From Bacillota bacterium (GTDB lineage: Bacteria > Bacillota > Limnochordia > Darwinibacteriales > Darwinibacteriaceae): DNA of 25,138 nt. The position numbers were made by a program, and so were the translations under genes. This document shows, in pieces, positions 1 through 6,934 of this stretch. Location of the stretch: positions 1-25,138 of the forward strand of contig JAAZLY010000140.1 of assembly GCA_012799115.1 (NCBI GenBank), read 5' to 3'. The notes beneath the pieces were generated by a model. The model did not search any database. It had not been told where the DNA came from and saw nothing but the letters and a program-made list of their open reading frames with translations. Numbering within the stretch: position 1 is the stretch's first letter; every line of letters begins with the position of its first letter.

Positions 1-47
1 ACAAACCTTTTCAAACTCCCTCGAATCGAGTTTCTTGAGCGGTTCAT
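1..47 (-). CDS. possible start of an unidentified gene, cut by the window edge
   Basis: Downstream of dprA an ATG at 47 opens a minus-strand frame that stays open to the window edge, giving about 15 residues beginning MDEPLKKLDS. The frame is preceded by an in-frame TAA at 63-61. No Shine-Dalgarno sequence is visible, so it may be chance. It does not resemble the start of topA, the usual dprA neighbour in Bacilli. Function cannot be assigned. Confidence 0.25.
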   Translation of the reverse strand, partial: MNRSRNSIRGSLKRF

Positions 48-60
48 CCATCTGTGGAAT

Positions 61-92
61 TTACTTTTTCAAACTGGAACTTACTTTTTCAA
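61..92. repeat. imperfect 20-bp tandem duplication spanning the dprA stop codon
   Basis: The 12-base string TTACTTTTTCAA occurs at 61-72 and again at 81-92, exactly 20 bp apart, and the intervening CTGGAA is echoed by GTGGAA at 54-59. On the minus strand each copy reads TTGAAAAAGTAA, so the last codons and stop of dprA are duplicated just after the gene. The second TAA is in a different frame from the first. It looks like a small replication-slippage duplication. Confidence 0.6.
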
Positions 93-1115
93 TTGGCCCA
101 TTTTTGACCCTCTTTTCACTTGGAGCAGGGAGATTTCTGACAGGATGTCATGGACGGGTCGATCCAGTGTGGCAGCAATTTCGTTAGGACTATAACCTGC
201 ATCATAGAGCACTTCAAGAGATGGATGATTGCCGTTATCCATACCTTTGTGAACGCCCCCTTCGATCAACTCTGTTGGGTCACTCACCAAGGCCGCTCCC
301 TGCCGAATTAATCGATGATTTCCTTGCCGCAATGGATCACTGATCTCGCCTGGAATTGCCCAGACCTCAATGCCAAGCTCTAACGCCCAATCCACCGTAT
401 GTAAAGCACCTGACGTTCTCCCGGCCTGGACTACCAATACCCCCTGGGAGCAGGCTGCAATAATCCGATTTCGCCTAGGGAAGTTCCCAGGCACGGTAGG
501 GCAGCAGCTGGAAAATTCCGTGATCAAGGCTCCTTTTTCCGTAATTCGATTGGCCAACAGTCTATGTTCAGGGGGATAGAGATCGGCGAGATTACTCCCG
601 AGGACCGCTACCGTAACGCCTCCGGCTTTGACAACCTCATCATGGCTGGCAAAGTCGATACCTCGAGCTAACCCGCTTACTACCGGTATGCCTTGAGAGG
701 CAAGATAAGACGAAAACTGACGGGCCTGAGCTATACCAACCCTAGAGGGCCTACGAGTGCCAACGACAGCGATTCCTGGCTGTGTTGGCATTTTGCCTCG
801 AACATAGAGAACTGGCGGGGGAACAGCCAACCCCTTGAGATAATCAGGATACGAGCTATCCGCCAAAGTGATAATCCTTGCTCCAAGACCATCAGCCCAC
901 TTCTCTTCCCTTTCGGGAGAAATTGTGGGCCGGATAGTACAAAACCTTTCCGCGATCTTCGGTCCAATACCCTCCACGTTAGTCAGTTCCTTGATCGGAG
1001 CATGCCAGGCCTCTTCTAGGGAACCAAAGTGCTCTTTGATGGACAGAAGACGCCTCCCTCCAATGCTGGGCACCATGTTGAAGGCAATCAGATATTGCCG
1101 CTGACTCCATGACAT
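81..1115 (-). CDS. dprA: DNA-processing protein DprA (DNA uptake / RecA loader)
   Basis: This 344-residue protein matches DprA/Smf, which binds incoming single-stranded DNA in the cytoplasm and loads RecA during natural transformation. The N-terminal part is SAM/helix-hairpin-helix-like (VEGIGPKIA near residue 47). A Rossmann-like domain (about 65-285) carries the family signatures GTRRPS at 119-124, SGLARGID at 147-154 and FPRRNRIIA at 212-220. The C-terminal 45 residues fit the DprA winged-helix domain. Length is normal. It sits 12 nt after a small zinc-ribbon gene, probably co-transcribed, and the divergent neighbour is comM, also competence-associated. In many Bacillota dprA is followed by topA, which is not seen here. 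Transformation ability of the host is an inference; dprA also occurs in bacteria never shown to transform. Confidence 0.97.
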   Translation of the reverse strand: MSWSQRQYLIAFNMVPSIGGRRLLSIKEHFGSLEEAWHAPIKELTNVEGIGPKIAERFCTIRPTISPEREEKWADGLGARIITLADSSYPDYLKGLAVPPPVLYVRGKMPTQPGIAVVGTRRPSRVGIAQARQFSSYLASQGIPVVSGLARGIDFASHDEVVKAGGVTVAVLGSNLADLYPPEHRLLANRITEKGALITEFSSCCPTVPGNFPRRNRIIAACSQGVLVVQAGRTSGALHTVDWALELGIEVWAIPGEISDPLRQGNHRLIRQGAALVSDPTELIEGGVHKGMDNGNHPSLEVLYDAGYSPNEIAATLDRPVHDILSEISLLQVKRGSKMGQLKK

Positions 1116-1127
1116 CCTCTAGACCTC

Positions 1128-1364
1128 CTATCTGTCGTCATCTTGAATCGGATGTTCCACCAGGCTATCTAGAATCGCCTGCAACTCCTCCTCCCATCTC
1201 AACTGATAGATACGCAAGTCCAATGCGCTCACAATGGCACCGCCATGACAGTTCGTGCAGATGATGCCGTACATATCCCCCTTACTGGTCTTGATCGTAT
1301 GGGGAGTATCAACGTCACAGGCGGCGCAGTGGAAGATCCTTGTAGAGCCTACATCAAAAGGCAT
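1128..1364 (-). CDS. small zinc-ribbon protein of unknown function
   Basis: A 78-residue protein with two Cys-x2-Cys knuckles (C13/C16 and C36/C39, motifs CAAC and CTNC) about 20 residues apart, the layout of a zinc ribbon, followed by a charged, probably helical tail (about 50-78) ending in DDDR. The ATG at 1364 is chosen because a GGAGG lies 7 nt upstream; an in-frame GTG at 1379 would put that site inside the gene. I do not recognise a named family. Zinc ribbons of this size often bind nucleic acid or protein, but that is inference. Its place as first gene of a two-gene operon with dprA, under a promoter facing comM, suggests a role or at least expression linked to DNA uptake or repair. 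Confidence 0.8.
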   Translation of the reverse strand: MPFDVGSTRIFHCAACDVDTPHTIKTSKGDMYGIICTNCHGGAIVSALDLRIYQLRWEEELQAILDSLVEHPIQDDDR

Positions 1365-1444
1365 GAACGCCCTCCTCACTTTTTTCTTAGGATGCCGAGG
1401 AAGGGCTTGTTCTATGTTGGGAAGGATTCCTTGGAGTTATGTCA

Positions 1445-1474
1445 AATATATCAATATTCAGAGTATTATGTCAA
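1445..1474 (-). promoter_or_regulatory. putative sigma-A promoter of the zinc-ribbon/dprA operon
   Basis: On the minus strand a perfect -35 TTGACA (1474-1469) is followed after 18 bp by TATATT (1450-1445), one base off the consensus -10. Transcription would start near 1438, giving a leader of about 74 nt before the zinc-ribbon start. The string TTGACATAA at the -35 (1474-1466) recurs just downstream of the -10 at 1445-1437. The -35 overlaps the ribosome binding site of the divergent comM gene (1473-1479), so the two genes share regulatory DNA. Confidence 0.6.
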
Positions 1475-1486
1475 GGGGGTTCTCCT

Positions 1487-2944
1487 ATGATCGTGGTTCA
1501 AAGCGGAGTCGTTGCTGGTATTGAAGGCCTACTTATTGATGTAGAAGTCGACGTACGACCTGGTTTGCCAGGGTTCGAGATCGTCGGCTTGCCGAGTAAG
1601 ACGGTTCGAGAAAGCCGTGAAAGGGTCCGTTCGGCCTTACGCAACTCGGGTTTCAAGTTCCCGGCTCAAAAGGTGATCGTCAACTTGGCTCCAGCCCATT
1701 ATCCAAAGGATGGTGCCCTTTTTGATCTGCCCATAGCCCTTGGCATCCTGGCACATCAAGGCATCCTGCCAACGCATGTTTTTGATCACGCCATCTTCGC
1801 AGGCGAACTCTCTTTGAACGGTAACCTTAAACGAGTGAGCGGAGTACTCAGCCTAGCTGAGCTAGCTGCAAGGCGCAATTGTCAAATTGTGCTTCCTAAA
1901 GAAAATGAAGCAGAAGCAGCCCTGGTAGTAGGTGATCACTGTCTGCTTTCTCCTTCGTTAAATGATCTCCTAGAGGTCCTTCAGGGCCGACGTAAGAGGC
2001 CAAGTACCGTGGCTCCCCGAGGGCTTGCAAGTCAGGTATTTCATCCGAAGGAGATCAAGGGACAGGCCCAGGCCAAGCGAGCCCTTGAACTCGCGGCCCA
2101 TGGTGGGCACCACATTATGCTCATTGGTCCCCCAGGCGTGGGGAAAACCATGTTGGCATCAACGGCCCGATATCTGCTTAGCCCTCCAACCCATGAGGAA
2201 ATTCTTGTGATCAACAAGATCCATGAGGCGGCTAGTCCTGGGGCGAGTCGCACCTCTCCTTTGACGGAACGTCCCTTCCGAGTGCCGCACCACAGCATCT
2301 CCCAGGCGGCACTAATCGGATCGAAGAATGGCCGACCAGGAGAGATCACCTTAGCGCATTGTGGCATCTTACTCTTGGACGAATTCCCAGAGTTTAACCA
2401 AGGTGCCCTCCAGGGCTTACGGGAACCCCTCGATCACAAGGAGGTACAGATCTCCCGGGCTGAACATGTATTAACCTTTCCAGCAGACTTTTGGTTGATT
2501 GCAACCGCAAATCCCTGTCCTTGCGGTTATCTGGGAAGCTCAATCCGAACATGCACCTGTTCAGGCAGGGACTTAAACCGGTATCGCCGCAAGCTACGGG
2601 GGCCACTATTGGATCGTTTTGAAATGTTTACCTATCTGAGTCCCCTCTCTGAAGCAGAGCTCCGGCAAAAAACAGTCCCTTGGCCCGAGAAAAGGACTCA
2701 GGGGACCAAGGGACATTTAAGTCACAAGCAAAATACTCGTCAAGCTAGCAGGATCAGTCCAGAGGCATTGGACTTTCTTCATCGGGCCCAGGAAAGCATG
2801 GAACTCTCGGTACGAGGATTCGAAAACACACGGAGACTCGCAGGGACAATCGCAAGCTTCGATGGCGCAGATGTGATCAGCCCGAAGCATATGGGAGAAG
2901 CCCTGCAATACCGATTTGAGAGCTACAGGGATGTATTCATCTGA
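1487..2944 (+). CDS. comM: ComM/YifB-family Mg-chelatase-like AAA+ ATPase (branch-migration helicase)
   Basis: A 485-residue member of the YifB/ComM family, hexameric AAA+ helicases that promote branch migration during natural transformation (shown for ComM of gamma-proteobacteria). The N-terminal domain (1-170) has the family opening VEVDVRPGLPGFEIVGLP. The AAA+ core (about 185-385) has Walker A GPPGVGKT at 214-221, Walker B ILLLDEF at 294-300 and a Cys-rich insert with ANPCPCG and CTCSG (341-360). The C-terminal Mg-chelatase lid follows. The ATG at 1487 follows AAGGGGG by 7 nt; upstream in-frame starts lack a site. It is one of only two plus-strand genes and its last 22 bp overlap the end of the convergent Lrp gene. 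Role in transformation here is inferred from family and from dprA nearby. Confidence 0.95.
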   Translation: MIVVQSGVVAGIEGLLIDVEVDVRPGLPGFEIVGLPSKTVRESRERVRSALRNSGFKFPAQKVIVNLAPAHYPKDGALFDLPIALGILAHQGILPTHVFDHAIFAGELSLNGNLKRVSGVLSLAELAARRNCQIVLPKENEAEAALVVGDHCLLSPSLNDLLEVLQGRRKRPSTVAPRGLASQVFHPKEIKGQAQAKRALELAAHGGHHIMLIGPPGVGKTMLASTARYLLSPPTHEEILVINKIHEAASPGASRTSPLTERPFRVPHHSISQAALIGSKNGRPGEITLAHCGILLLDEFPEFNQGALQGLREPLDHKEVQISRAEHVLTFPADFWLIATANPCPCGYLGSSIRTCTCSGRDLNRYRRKLRGPLLDRFEMFTYLSPLSEAELRQKTVPWPEKRTQGTKGHLSHKQNTRQASRISPEALDFLHRAQESMELSVRGFENTRRLAGTIASFDGADVISPKHMGEALQYRFESYRDVFI

Positions 2945-3399
2945 TCTGAATCCCAGGCTAAGTCTTCTTTTGCCACTTTCAAGACAACTGAGGTCCCGGT
3001 ATTATTGATGCCTGGGATCTCTCGCAAACGATCCACCAAGAAGGTTAAGAGCTCATCGTTACTGGCCACGACGACTTCGATCACTAAGTCATAGTTCCCT
3101 GTCGAGAGGGCAACATAGCGGACTTCTGTGAGAGAACTAAGCTCTTCAGCAATGGGCTGCAGTCTGCCCCGGTCTACTTTCAGACCAACAATGGCCACTG
3201 TCTGCAATCCTACCTTAAAGGGGCTCGCAATCCCGACAATCTTCAGTAAGCCTTCGTCCATAAGCTTGCCTACGCGGCGTCTAACCGTTCCTTCAGCCAA
3301 ACCCAGTTCATGGGCAATGGTCAGAAAAGGCATACGACCATCCTGCTGAAGCAAGCGAATAATATCTCGATCAAATTGATCTAAAACAAATCCACTCAT
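2923..3399 (-). CDS. Lrp/AsnC-family transcriptional regulator (second of a tandem pair)
   Basis: A 158-residue protein with the two-part Lrp/AsnC layout: an N-terminal helix-turn-helix (about 6-55; recognition helix around EGTVRRRVGKL at 36-46) and a C-terminal RAM-type effector/oligomerisation domain (about 65-145, with STGNYDLVIEV at 99-109). Such proteins form dimers and octamers and control amino-acid and related metabolism; the ligand cannot be read from sequence. Its ATG overlaps the TGA of the paralogous gene upstream by 4 bp, so the two are translationally coupled and may form hetero-oligomers. The 3' end overlaps comM by 22 bp in convergent orientation. AsnC-like siroheme decarboxylases (AhbA/AhbB) are the main alternative, but the intact HTH and absence of any heme gene nearby favour a regulator. 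Confidence 0.93.
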   Translation of the reverse strand: MSGFVLDQFDRDIIRLLQQDGRMPFLTIAHELGLAEGTVRRRVGKLMDEGLLKIVGIASPFKVGLQTVAIVGLKVDRGRLQPIAEELSSLTEVRYVALSTGNYDLVIEVVVASNDELLTFLVDRLREIPGINNTGTSVVLKVAKEDLAWDSDQMNTSL

Positions 3400-3887
3400 C
3401 CCTGCACACCATCCTTTTCAATACAATGGCTAAAGGGAGCCCAATCGTAGATTTGCTTATGGATCTGCAAGACGATTGAGGTCTCGGTACTTATGATACC
3501 CTCAATGTTCGCAAACTCTTCATTGAGCAAAGCGACCAACTTGGTTCGATTTGGCAAGACAACCATTGCTACGAGATCATGACCACCTGTTGTCACCACT
3601 AGGTAACGTACAGCCTCAAGGGCATTCAGAGCCGCTATAACAGAGTCCATATGATGGCGGTCGACCTTAAACCAGATAAATGCGACCGTGTCCAGACCCA
3701 TTTTCAAAGGGTCAGTCACACCCATTGTTTTCATCACACCATTTTCCTCCAAACGCTTAACACGCTTGCGTATGGTGCCTTCGGAAACCCCTAGATAGGC
3801 AGCTAAGGTGACAAAAGTCATTCTACCCTCTTGCTGCAAATACGCTAATATCTTCTTGTCCAAATCGTCCAAGACAAGTGGCTGCAT
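3396..3887 (-). CDS. Lrp/AsnC-family transcriptional regulator (first of a tandem pair)
   Basis: A 163-residue paralogue of the following gene. Both align without gaps across the HTH (GRM at 21-23 and EGT at 36-38 in both) and share the RAM-domain pattern (VVTTGGHDLVAMVV here). The ATG at 3887 (MQPLVLDD) is preferred because AGAGGG lies about 8 nt upstream; an in-frame GTG at 3896 would sit directly on that site. The divergent recognition-helix residues (EGTIRKRVKRL against EGTVRRRVGKL) leave it open whether the two bind the same sites. Upstream, 3918-3971 holds two dyads that could be autoregulatory operators, and the dacF terminator isolates this pair from the long operon to its right. Effector unknown. 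Confidence 0.93.
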   Translation of the reverse strand: MQPLVLDDLDKKILAYLQQEGRMTFVTLAAYLGVSEGTIRKRVKRLEENGVMKTMGVTDPLKMGLDTVAFIWFKVDRHHMDSVIAALNALEAVRYLVVTTGGHDLVAMVVLPNRTKLVALLNEEFANIEGIISTETSIVLQIHKQIYDWAPFSHCIEKDGVQG

Positions 3888-3917
3888 GAAGCTCACCCTC
3901 TCATTACTTATTCCATC

Positions 3918-3971
3918 GTTTTCACTACTAAATTCTACGAAAACTTACCGACTCCTTGTATTTCCTGAAAT
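3918..3971 (-). promoter_or_regulatory. two dyad symmetries upstream of the Lrp pair, possible operators
   Basis: Within 85 bp upstream of the first Lrp gene lie GTTTTC...GAAAAC (arms 3918-3923 and 3939-3944, 15-bp spacer) and ATTTC-CT-GAAAT (3960-3971). Both are A/T-rich, as Lrp-family sites generally are, and Lrp-family genes are commonly autoregulated. No convincing -35/-10 pair was found here, so promoter position is unknown. Confidence 0.35.
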
Positions 3972-3981
3972 TTTTCTGCAC

Positions 3982-4014
3982 AAAAAAAGGCTCGCCCCCC
4001 CAAGCAAGCCTTTT
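3982..4014 (-). terminator. Rho-independent terminator after dacF
   Basis: On the minus strand AAAGGCTTGC pairs with GCGAGCCTTT (one G-T wobble) around a G-rich loop, followed by a run of seven T. It lies 20 nt after the dacF stop and ends the transcript coming from the lepB-rbgA-rnhB-yraN-dacF side. The A/T flanks might also let it act weakly on the plus strand, but no plus-strand gene needs it. Confidence 0.85.
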
Positions 4015-4033
4015 CTTTGGTCTCCCGCGGCTT

Positions 4034-5194
4034 CTATCTTCCGCGGATCAGATCCTGGAAAAAGCGTTTGATACTATCCCACAAAACTTGATACCAACTA
4101 CCCCGGGCCACATCTTGAGCCGCCAGTAAAGGAACCTCTTTGTTCAGCTGTCCCTCGACATAGATGCTAAGTACGCCAACCTGACTTCCTTTTTGCACGG
4201 GGGCCTCAACTTCCTTGGTTTGGATGCCGATACTGACGCTTTTTTCGTTACCTTTGGGTACAGCTATGATTGGGGCTGAAACAGCCATACCCACTTCAGA
4301 CTGTTTCCCCTTAAACACCTTGGTTGTCTTGTTTTCGAGAAGGCGCGAAATGTTCACCAGGTCAAAGTTCCGGTACCCATAATTCAGTAGCGTCGTCATC
4401 TCCCGCTCTCTCCGGGACTCGCTCGTCGCTCCTAGAACGACTCCAATAAGTCTTCGATTGTTCTGCACTGCGGTGCCAACTAGGTTGTAACCCGCCACCT
4501 GCAGATGACCCGTCTTCAGTCCGTCAGCTCCTTCAAAGGAGCGCAACAATCCGTTCCGATTGGTCTGCACAATAGGACTTGAGCTAGAGCGGGGTTGGTA
4601 CGAAAAGGAGCGTTGCTTGTGGTACTCGATGGCCTCTGGATGCTCCCTCAAGTAGTAATAGACCAAGACTGCAATATCTTCTGCCGTGATTTTGTTGTCT
4701 GGCGAGAGTCCATGAACATCCACAAAACTGAGATTGAGATTCAGCTGGCGGGCCTTATCATTCATCCGCCCAACGAAGACCTCTTCACTACCGGATATGG
4801 CTTCTGCCAATGCCACGCAGGAATCGTTACCGGAGACAACGGCAATACCCGTGATCAATTGCTCAATGGTCACCACTTCGCCTGGCTCTAGGAACATCTT
4901 TGAGCCAGTCATGCGCCAAGCACGCTCACTCACCTTCGTTGTGTCTTGCAGTCCGATACGACCCGCCTTAATCTCGTCAAAGGCTACATACATGGTCATA
5001 ATCTTCACAAGACTAGCTGGAACATGTTCATCCTTACCATTCTGCGAAAAGAGGATCTGCCCTGACTCATAGTCTAGAAGTACGGCGGACGTCGCCTCCA
5101 ACTCAAAGGGCAGTGTCTGTTGAGCAAGGGCGTTACAAGAAAAAGCGGTTAGAATAATGATAAAAAGTATAAGGCCAGTAGATTTACGTCTCAT
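4034..5194 (-). CDS. dacF: D-alanyl-D-alanine carboxypeptidase (DacF/PBP5-like)
   Basis: A 386-residue class C low-molecular-weight penicillin-binding protein that trims the terminal D-Ala from peptidoglycan pentapeptides outside the membrane. It starts with a signal peptide (hydrophobic 7-19, ALA at 22-24 as likely cleavage site). The S11-family triad is complete: S61-LV-K64 (nucleophile and base), S121-G-N123 and K227-T-G229. A C-terminal PBP5-type beta domain (about 290-365) and an amphipathic tail (WYQVLWDSIKRFFQDLIRG) suited to membrane anchoring follow. The ATG overlaps the TGA of yraN by 4 bp, so it is the last gene of the lepB-rbgA-rnhB-yraN cluster. dacF of sporulating Bacilli is normally next to spoIIA; the symbol here denotes family only. 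Confidence 0.93.
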   Translation of the reverse strand: MRRKSTGLILFIIILTAFSCNALAQQTLPFELEATSAVLLDYESGQILFSQNGKDEHVPASLVKIMTMYVAFDEIKAGRIGLQDTTKVSERAWRMTGSKMFLEPGEVVTIEQLITGIAVVSGNDSCVALAEAISGSEEVFVGRMNDKARQLNLNLSFVDVHGLSPDNKITAEDIAVLVYYYLREHPEAIEYHKQRSFSYQPRSSSSPIVQTNRNGLLRSFEGADGLKTGHLQVAGYNLVGTAVQNNRRLIGVVLGATSESRREREMTTLLNYGYRNFDLVNISRLLENKTTKVFKGKQSEVGMAVSAPIIAVPKGNEKSVSIGIQTKEVEAPVQKGSQVGVLSIYVEGQLNKEVPLLAAQDVARGSWYQVLWDSIKRFFQDLIRGR

Positions 5195-5532
5195 TCAAAA
5201 GCTCCCTTCACCCAGTGAAATCTGTAACCAGTCACGTCAGGACTGATACCAACCACATCAAAGCGCACATAAGGTTCTGACTCGCAGTAGCGTTGTAAAT
5301 AAGCTTGGGCTACCTGTTTGATCCTTCTGATCTTTCCGGCAGTTACCTGCTCCACGCTCGTACCATAGCGATCGGACGAGCGATACTTGACTTCGACAAA
5401 GACCAGACAATCGCCATCTCGCATGATCAAGTCAATTTCACCGATACGCAAGCGAAAATTCGCTGTCAGAAATTCCAAACCCTGCCCAACTAGGTATTCT
5501 TGAGCGAGTTTCTCTCCCAAGTTCATGCTCAT
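5191..5532 (-). CDS. yraN: YraN/UPF0102 family putative endonuclease-like protein
   Basis: About 113 residues matching the UPF0102 family, which has a restriction-endonuclease-like fold; its cellular role is not established. The core carries GEIDLI followed by VFVEVKYR, the E-x-D...E-x-K arrangement of PD-(D/E)xK nucleases. The ATG at 5532 overlaps the rnhB stop as ATGA; a second ATG at 5526 is 6 nt further and has slightly better spacing to GGGTGG, so the start could be either. Lies between rnhB and dacF with overlaps on both sides, the usual rnhB-yraN pairing of Bacillota. Confidence 0.9.
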   Translation of the reverse strand: MSMNLGEKLAQEYLVGQGLEFLTANFRLRIGEIDLIMRDGDCLVFVEVKYRSSDRYGTSVEQVTAGKIRRIKQVAQAYLQRYCESEPYVRFDVVGISPDVTGYRFHWVKGAFE

Positions 5533-6122
5533 AGGCCACCCGCACATTGAAAAGAACCCCTATGTATAGGACAGCGACCATGTTCTCTAATTCTGTCCCG
5601 GTGTTCTTTCGTAGCATATCCCTTATTCTGCCCAAAATTGTACTGGGGATAAACTTCGTCATAGGCTGTCATGATTCGATCCCGCTCGACCTTGGCTACA
5701 ATACTCGCTGCTGCAATCGAGATCGACAGATCGTCACCGCCTATTACAGCCCGCTGTGGCCATGGTAAATCAGGAATCTCCAGTTGCCCATCAATCAGGC
5801 AGAATTGAGGTGGCTCTGGCAGATTCTCCAATGCCCTTCGCATAGCTAGAAATGTAGCCTGTAGGATGTTCAGGCTGTCGATCTCATCGACACTGGCATG
5901 CCCTACACCTACCAGGCATGTTCTCAATATTTCTTCGTAGGCCAACTCTCGTTTCTTAGGGGATAGTCGTTTGGAGTCACGGATTTCCGAAGAAAAACCT
6001 TCTGGTAAAATCTGTACAGCAGCAGCCACAACAGGGCCGGCTAAAGGTCCGCGTCCAGCCTCATCGACCCCCACGATCCGCTGGAATGATTGGCTCTTTA
6101 GATAGGTCTCCAAGGTTCTCAT
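5529..6122 (-). CDS. rnhB: ribonuclease HII
   Basis: A 197-residue RNase HII, which cleaves the RNA strand of RNA-DNA hybrids and incises at single ribonucleotides embedded in DNA. The signature VDEAGRGPLAGP begins at residue 19 with the metal-binding D20 and E21; further acidic ligands are expected at D111 (LIDG) and in GGDD (129-131), and SIAAASIVAKVERD (about 134-148) is the other family block. Length is normal. The ATG overlaps the rbgA TGA by 4 bp and the 3' end overlaps yraN, so it is translated within a coupled cluster. Confidence 0.97.
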   Translation of the reverse strand: MRTLETYLKSQSFQRIVGVDEAGRGPLAGPVVAAAVQILPEGFSSEIRDSKRLSPKKRELAYEEILRTCLVGVGHASVDEIDSLNILQATFLAMRRALENLPEPPQFCLIDGQLEIPDLPWPQRAVIGGDDLSISIAAASIVAKVERDRIMTAYDEVYPQYNFGQNKGYATKEHRDRIREHGRCPIHRGSFQCAGGL

Positions 6123-6934
6123 CTTGACTCACTCCTAGAAAAGAGATCCAGTGTGATCCGGCCAAGTTTTCCGGTACGAAAGTCCTTGAGCACACTACTT
6201 GCAGCCTGGTTGAAATCAACAATCCCGCCCCGGAGCAAACAACCCCTCCGGCGTCCGATTTCTTCCAAGGCATTGTCTTCTTCGTCAATGACCCCATAGC
6301 GTGTGGGCAAGGCGTCAGGATAATGCTCTTTCAAAAACTGCATCAACCACCAGACAATCTCCACCTGGTCAAAGATCTCGTCACGAATGGAGGCAACAAG
6401 GGCGAGACGTTTGGCTACCTCTTGATCTTCAAACTTGGGCCACAGAATACCGGGACTGTCGAGAAGTTGCATACCAGGGGCAGAAAGCCACTGCTTACCC
6501 TTTGTTACGCCTGGTCTGGCACCCACTCCAGCAGCCCTACGCTTGGTAAGTCCATTGATCAAGGTTGATTTTCCAACATTGGGGATCCCCGCGACTAATA
6601 GGCGAGGATGACGCTTTAGATTAGGAAACGTCTGAGCTACAGCGGCCCGAATCTCCCTGAGACCTTGCCCCTGCAATAGATCTGTCTCAACAATAGCCTC
6701 ACCTTGGCTTTTCCAGTATTCCATCCACTCCCGCGTTTGGAGTGGATCGGCAAGATCAGTCTTGCTCAACACGATCAAGCGCGGTTTGCTCGTCAGATCT
6801 CTAAGATCGGGGTTTCGACTGCTCTCGGGTACCCGCGCGTCCACAACCTCAAGGAGTCCGTCGACTAGTTTGAGTTCTTCTTTGATCATCCTTTTGGCAC
6901 GGGTCATATGCCCTGGATACCATTGAATGGTCAT
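6119..6934 (-). CDS. rbgA: ribosome biogenesis GTPase RbgA (YlqF)
   Basis: A 271-residue circularly permuted GTPase needed for late assembly of the 50S subunit. The permuted order is visible: G4-type SKTD at 57-60 comes before G1 GIPNVGKS at 116-123 and G3 DSPG at 159-162. The opening QWYPGHMTRAKR is the family hallmark, and the C-terminal region forms the RNA-binding ANTAR-like helical part. G4 here is SKTD rather than NKxD. The start codon shares one base with the lepB stop (TAATG), so translation is coupled. The rplS-lepB-rbgA-rnhB order is the usual one. Confidence 0.97.
   Translation of the reverse strand: MTIQWYPGHMTRAKRMIKEELKLVDGLLEVVDARVPESSRNPDLRDLTSKPRLIVLSKTDLADPLQTREWMEYWKSQGEAIVETDLLQGQGLREIRAAVAQTFPNLKRHPRLLVAGIPNVGKSTLINGLTKRRAAGVGARPGVTKGKQWLSAPGMQLLDSPGILWPKFEDQEVAKRLALVASIRDEIFDQVEIVWWLMQFLKEHYPDALPTRYGVIDEEDNALEEIGRRRGCLLRGGIVDFNQAASSVLKDFRTGKLGRITLDLFSRSESR

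Noticed and set aside
1..80. topA following dprA
   Set aside because: The visible residues do not match the TopA start, and too little sequence is present.
1408..1460. Consensus promoter for comM
   Set aside because: Plus-strand candidates such as TTGGAG at 1431 with ATATTC 17 bp later match too poorly to list as a feature.
2923..3887. Lrp pair as siroheme decarboxylase AhbA/AhbB
   Set aside because: Those are also paired AsnC-like proteins, but here both have intact HTH regions, a regulator-type RAM domain and no heme-synthesis genes nearby.
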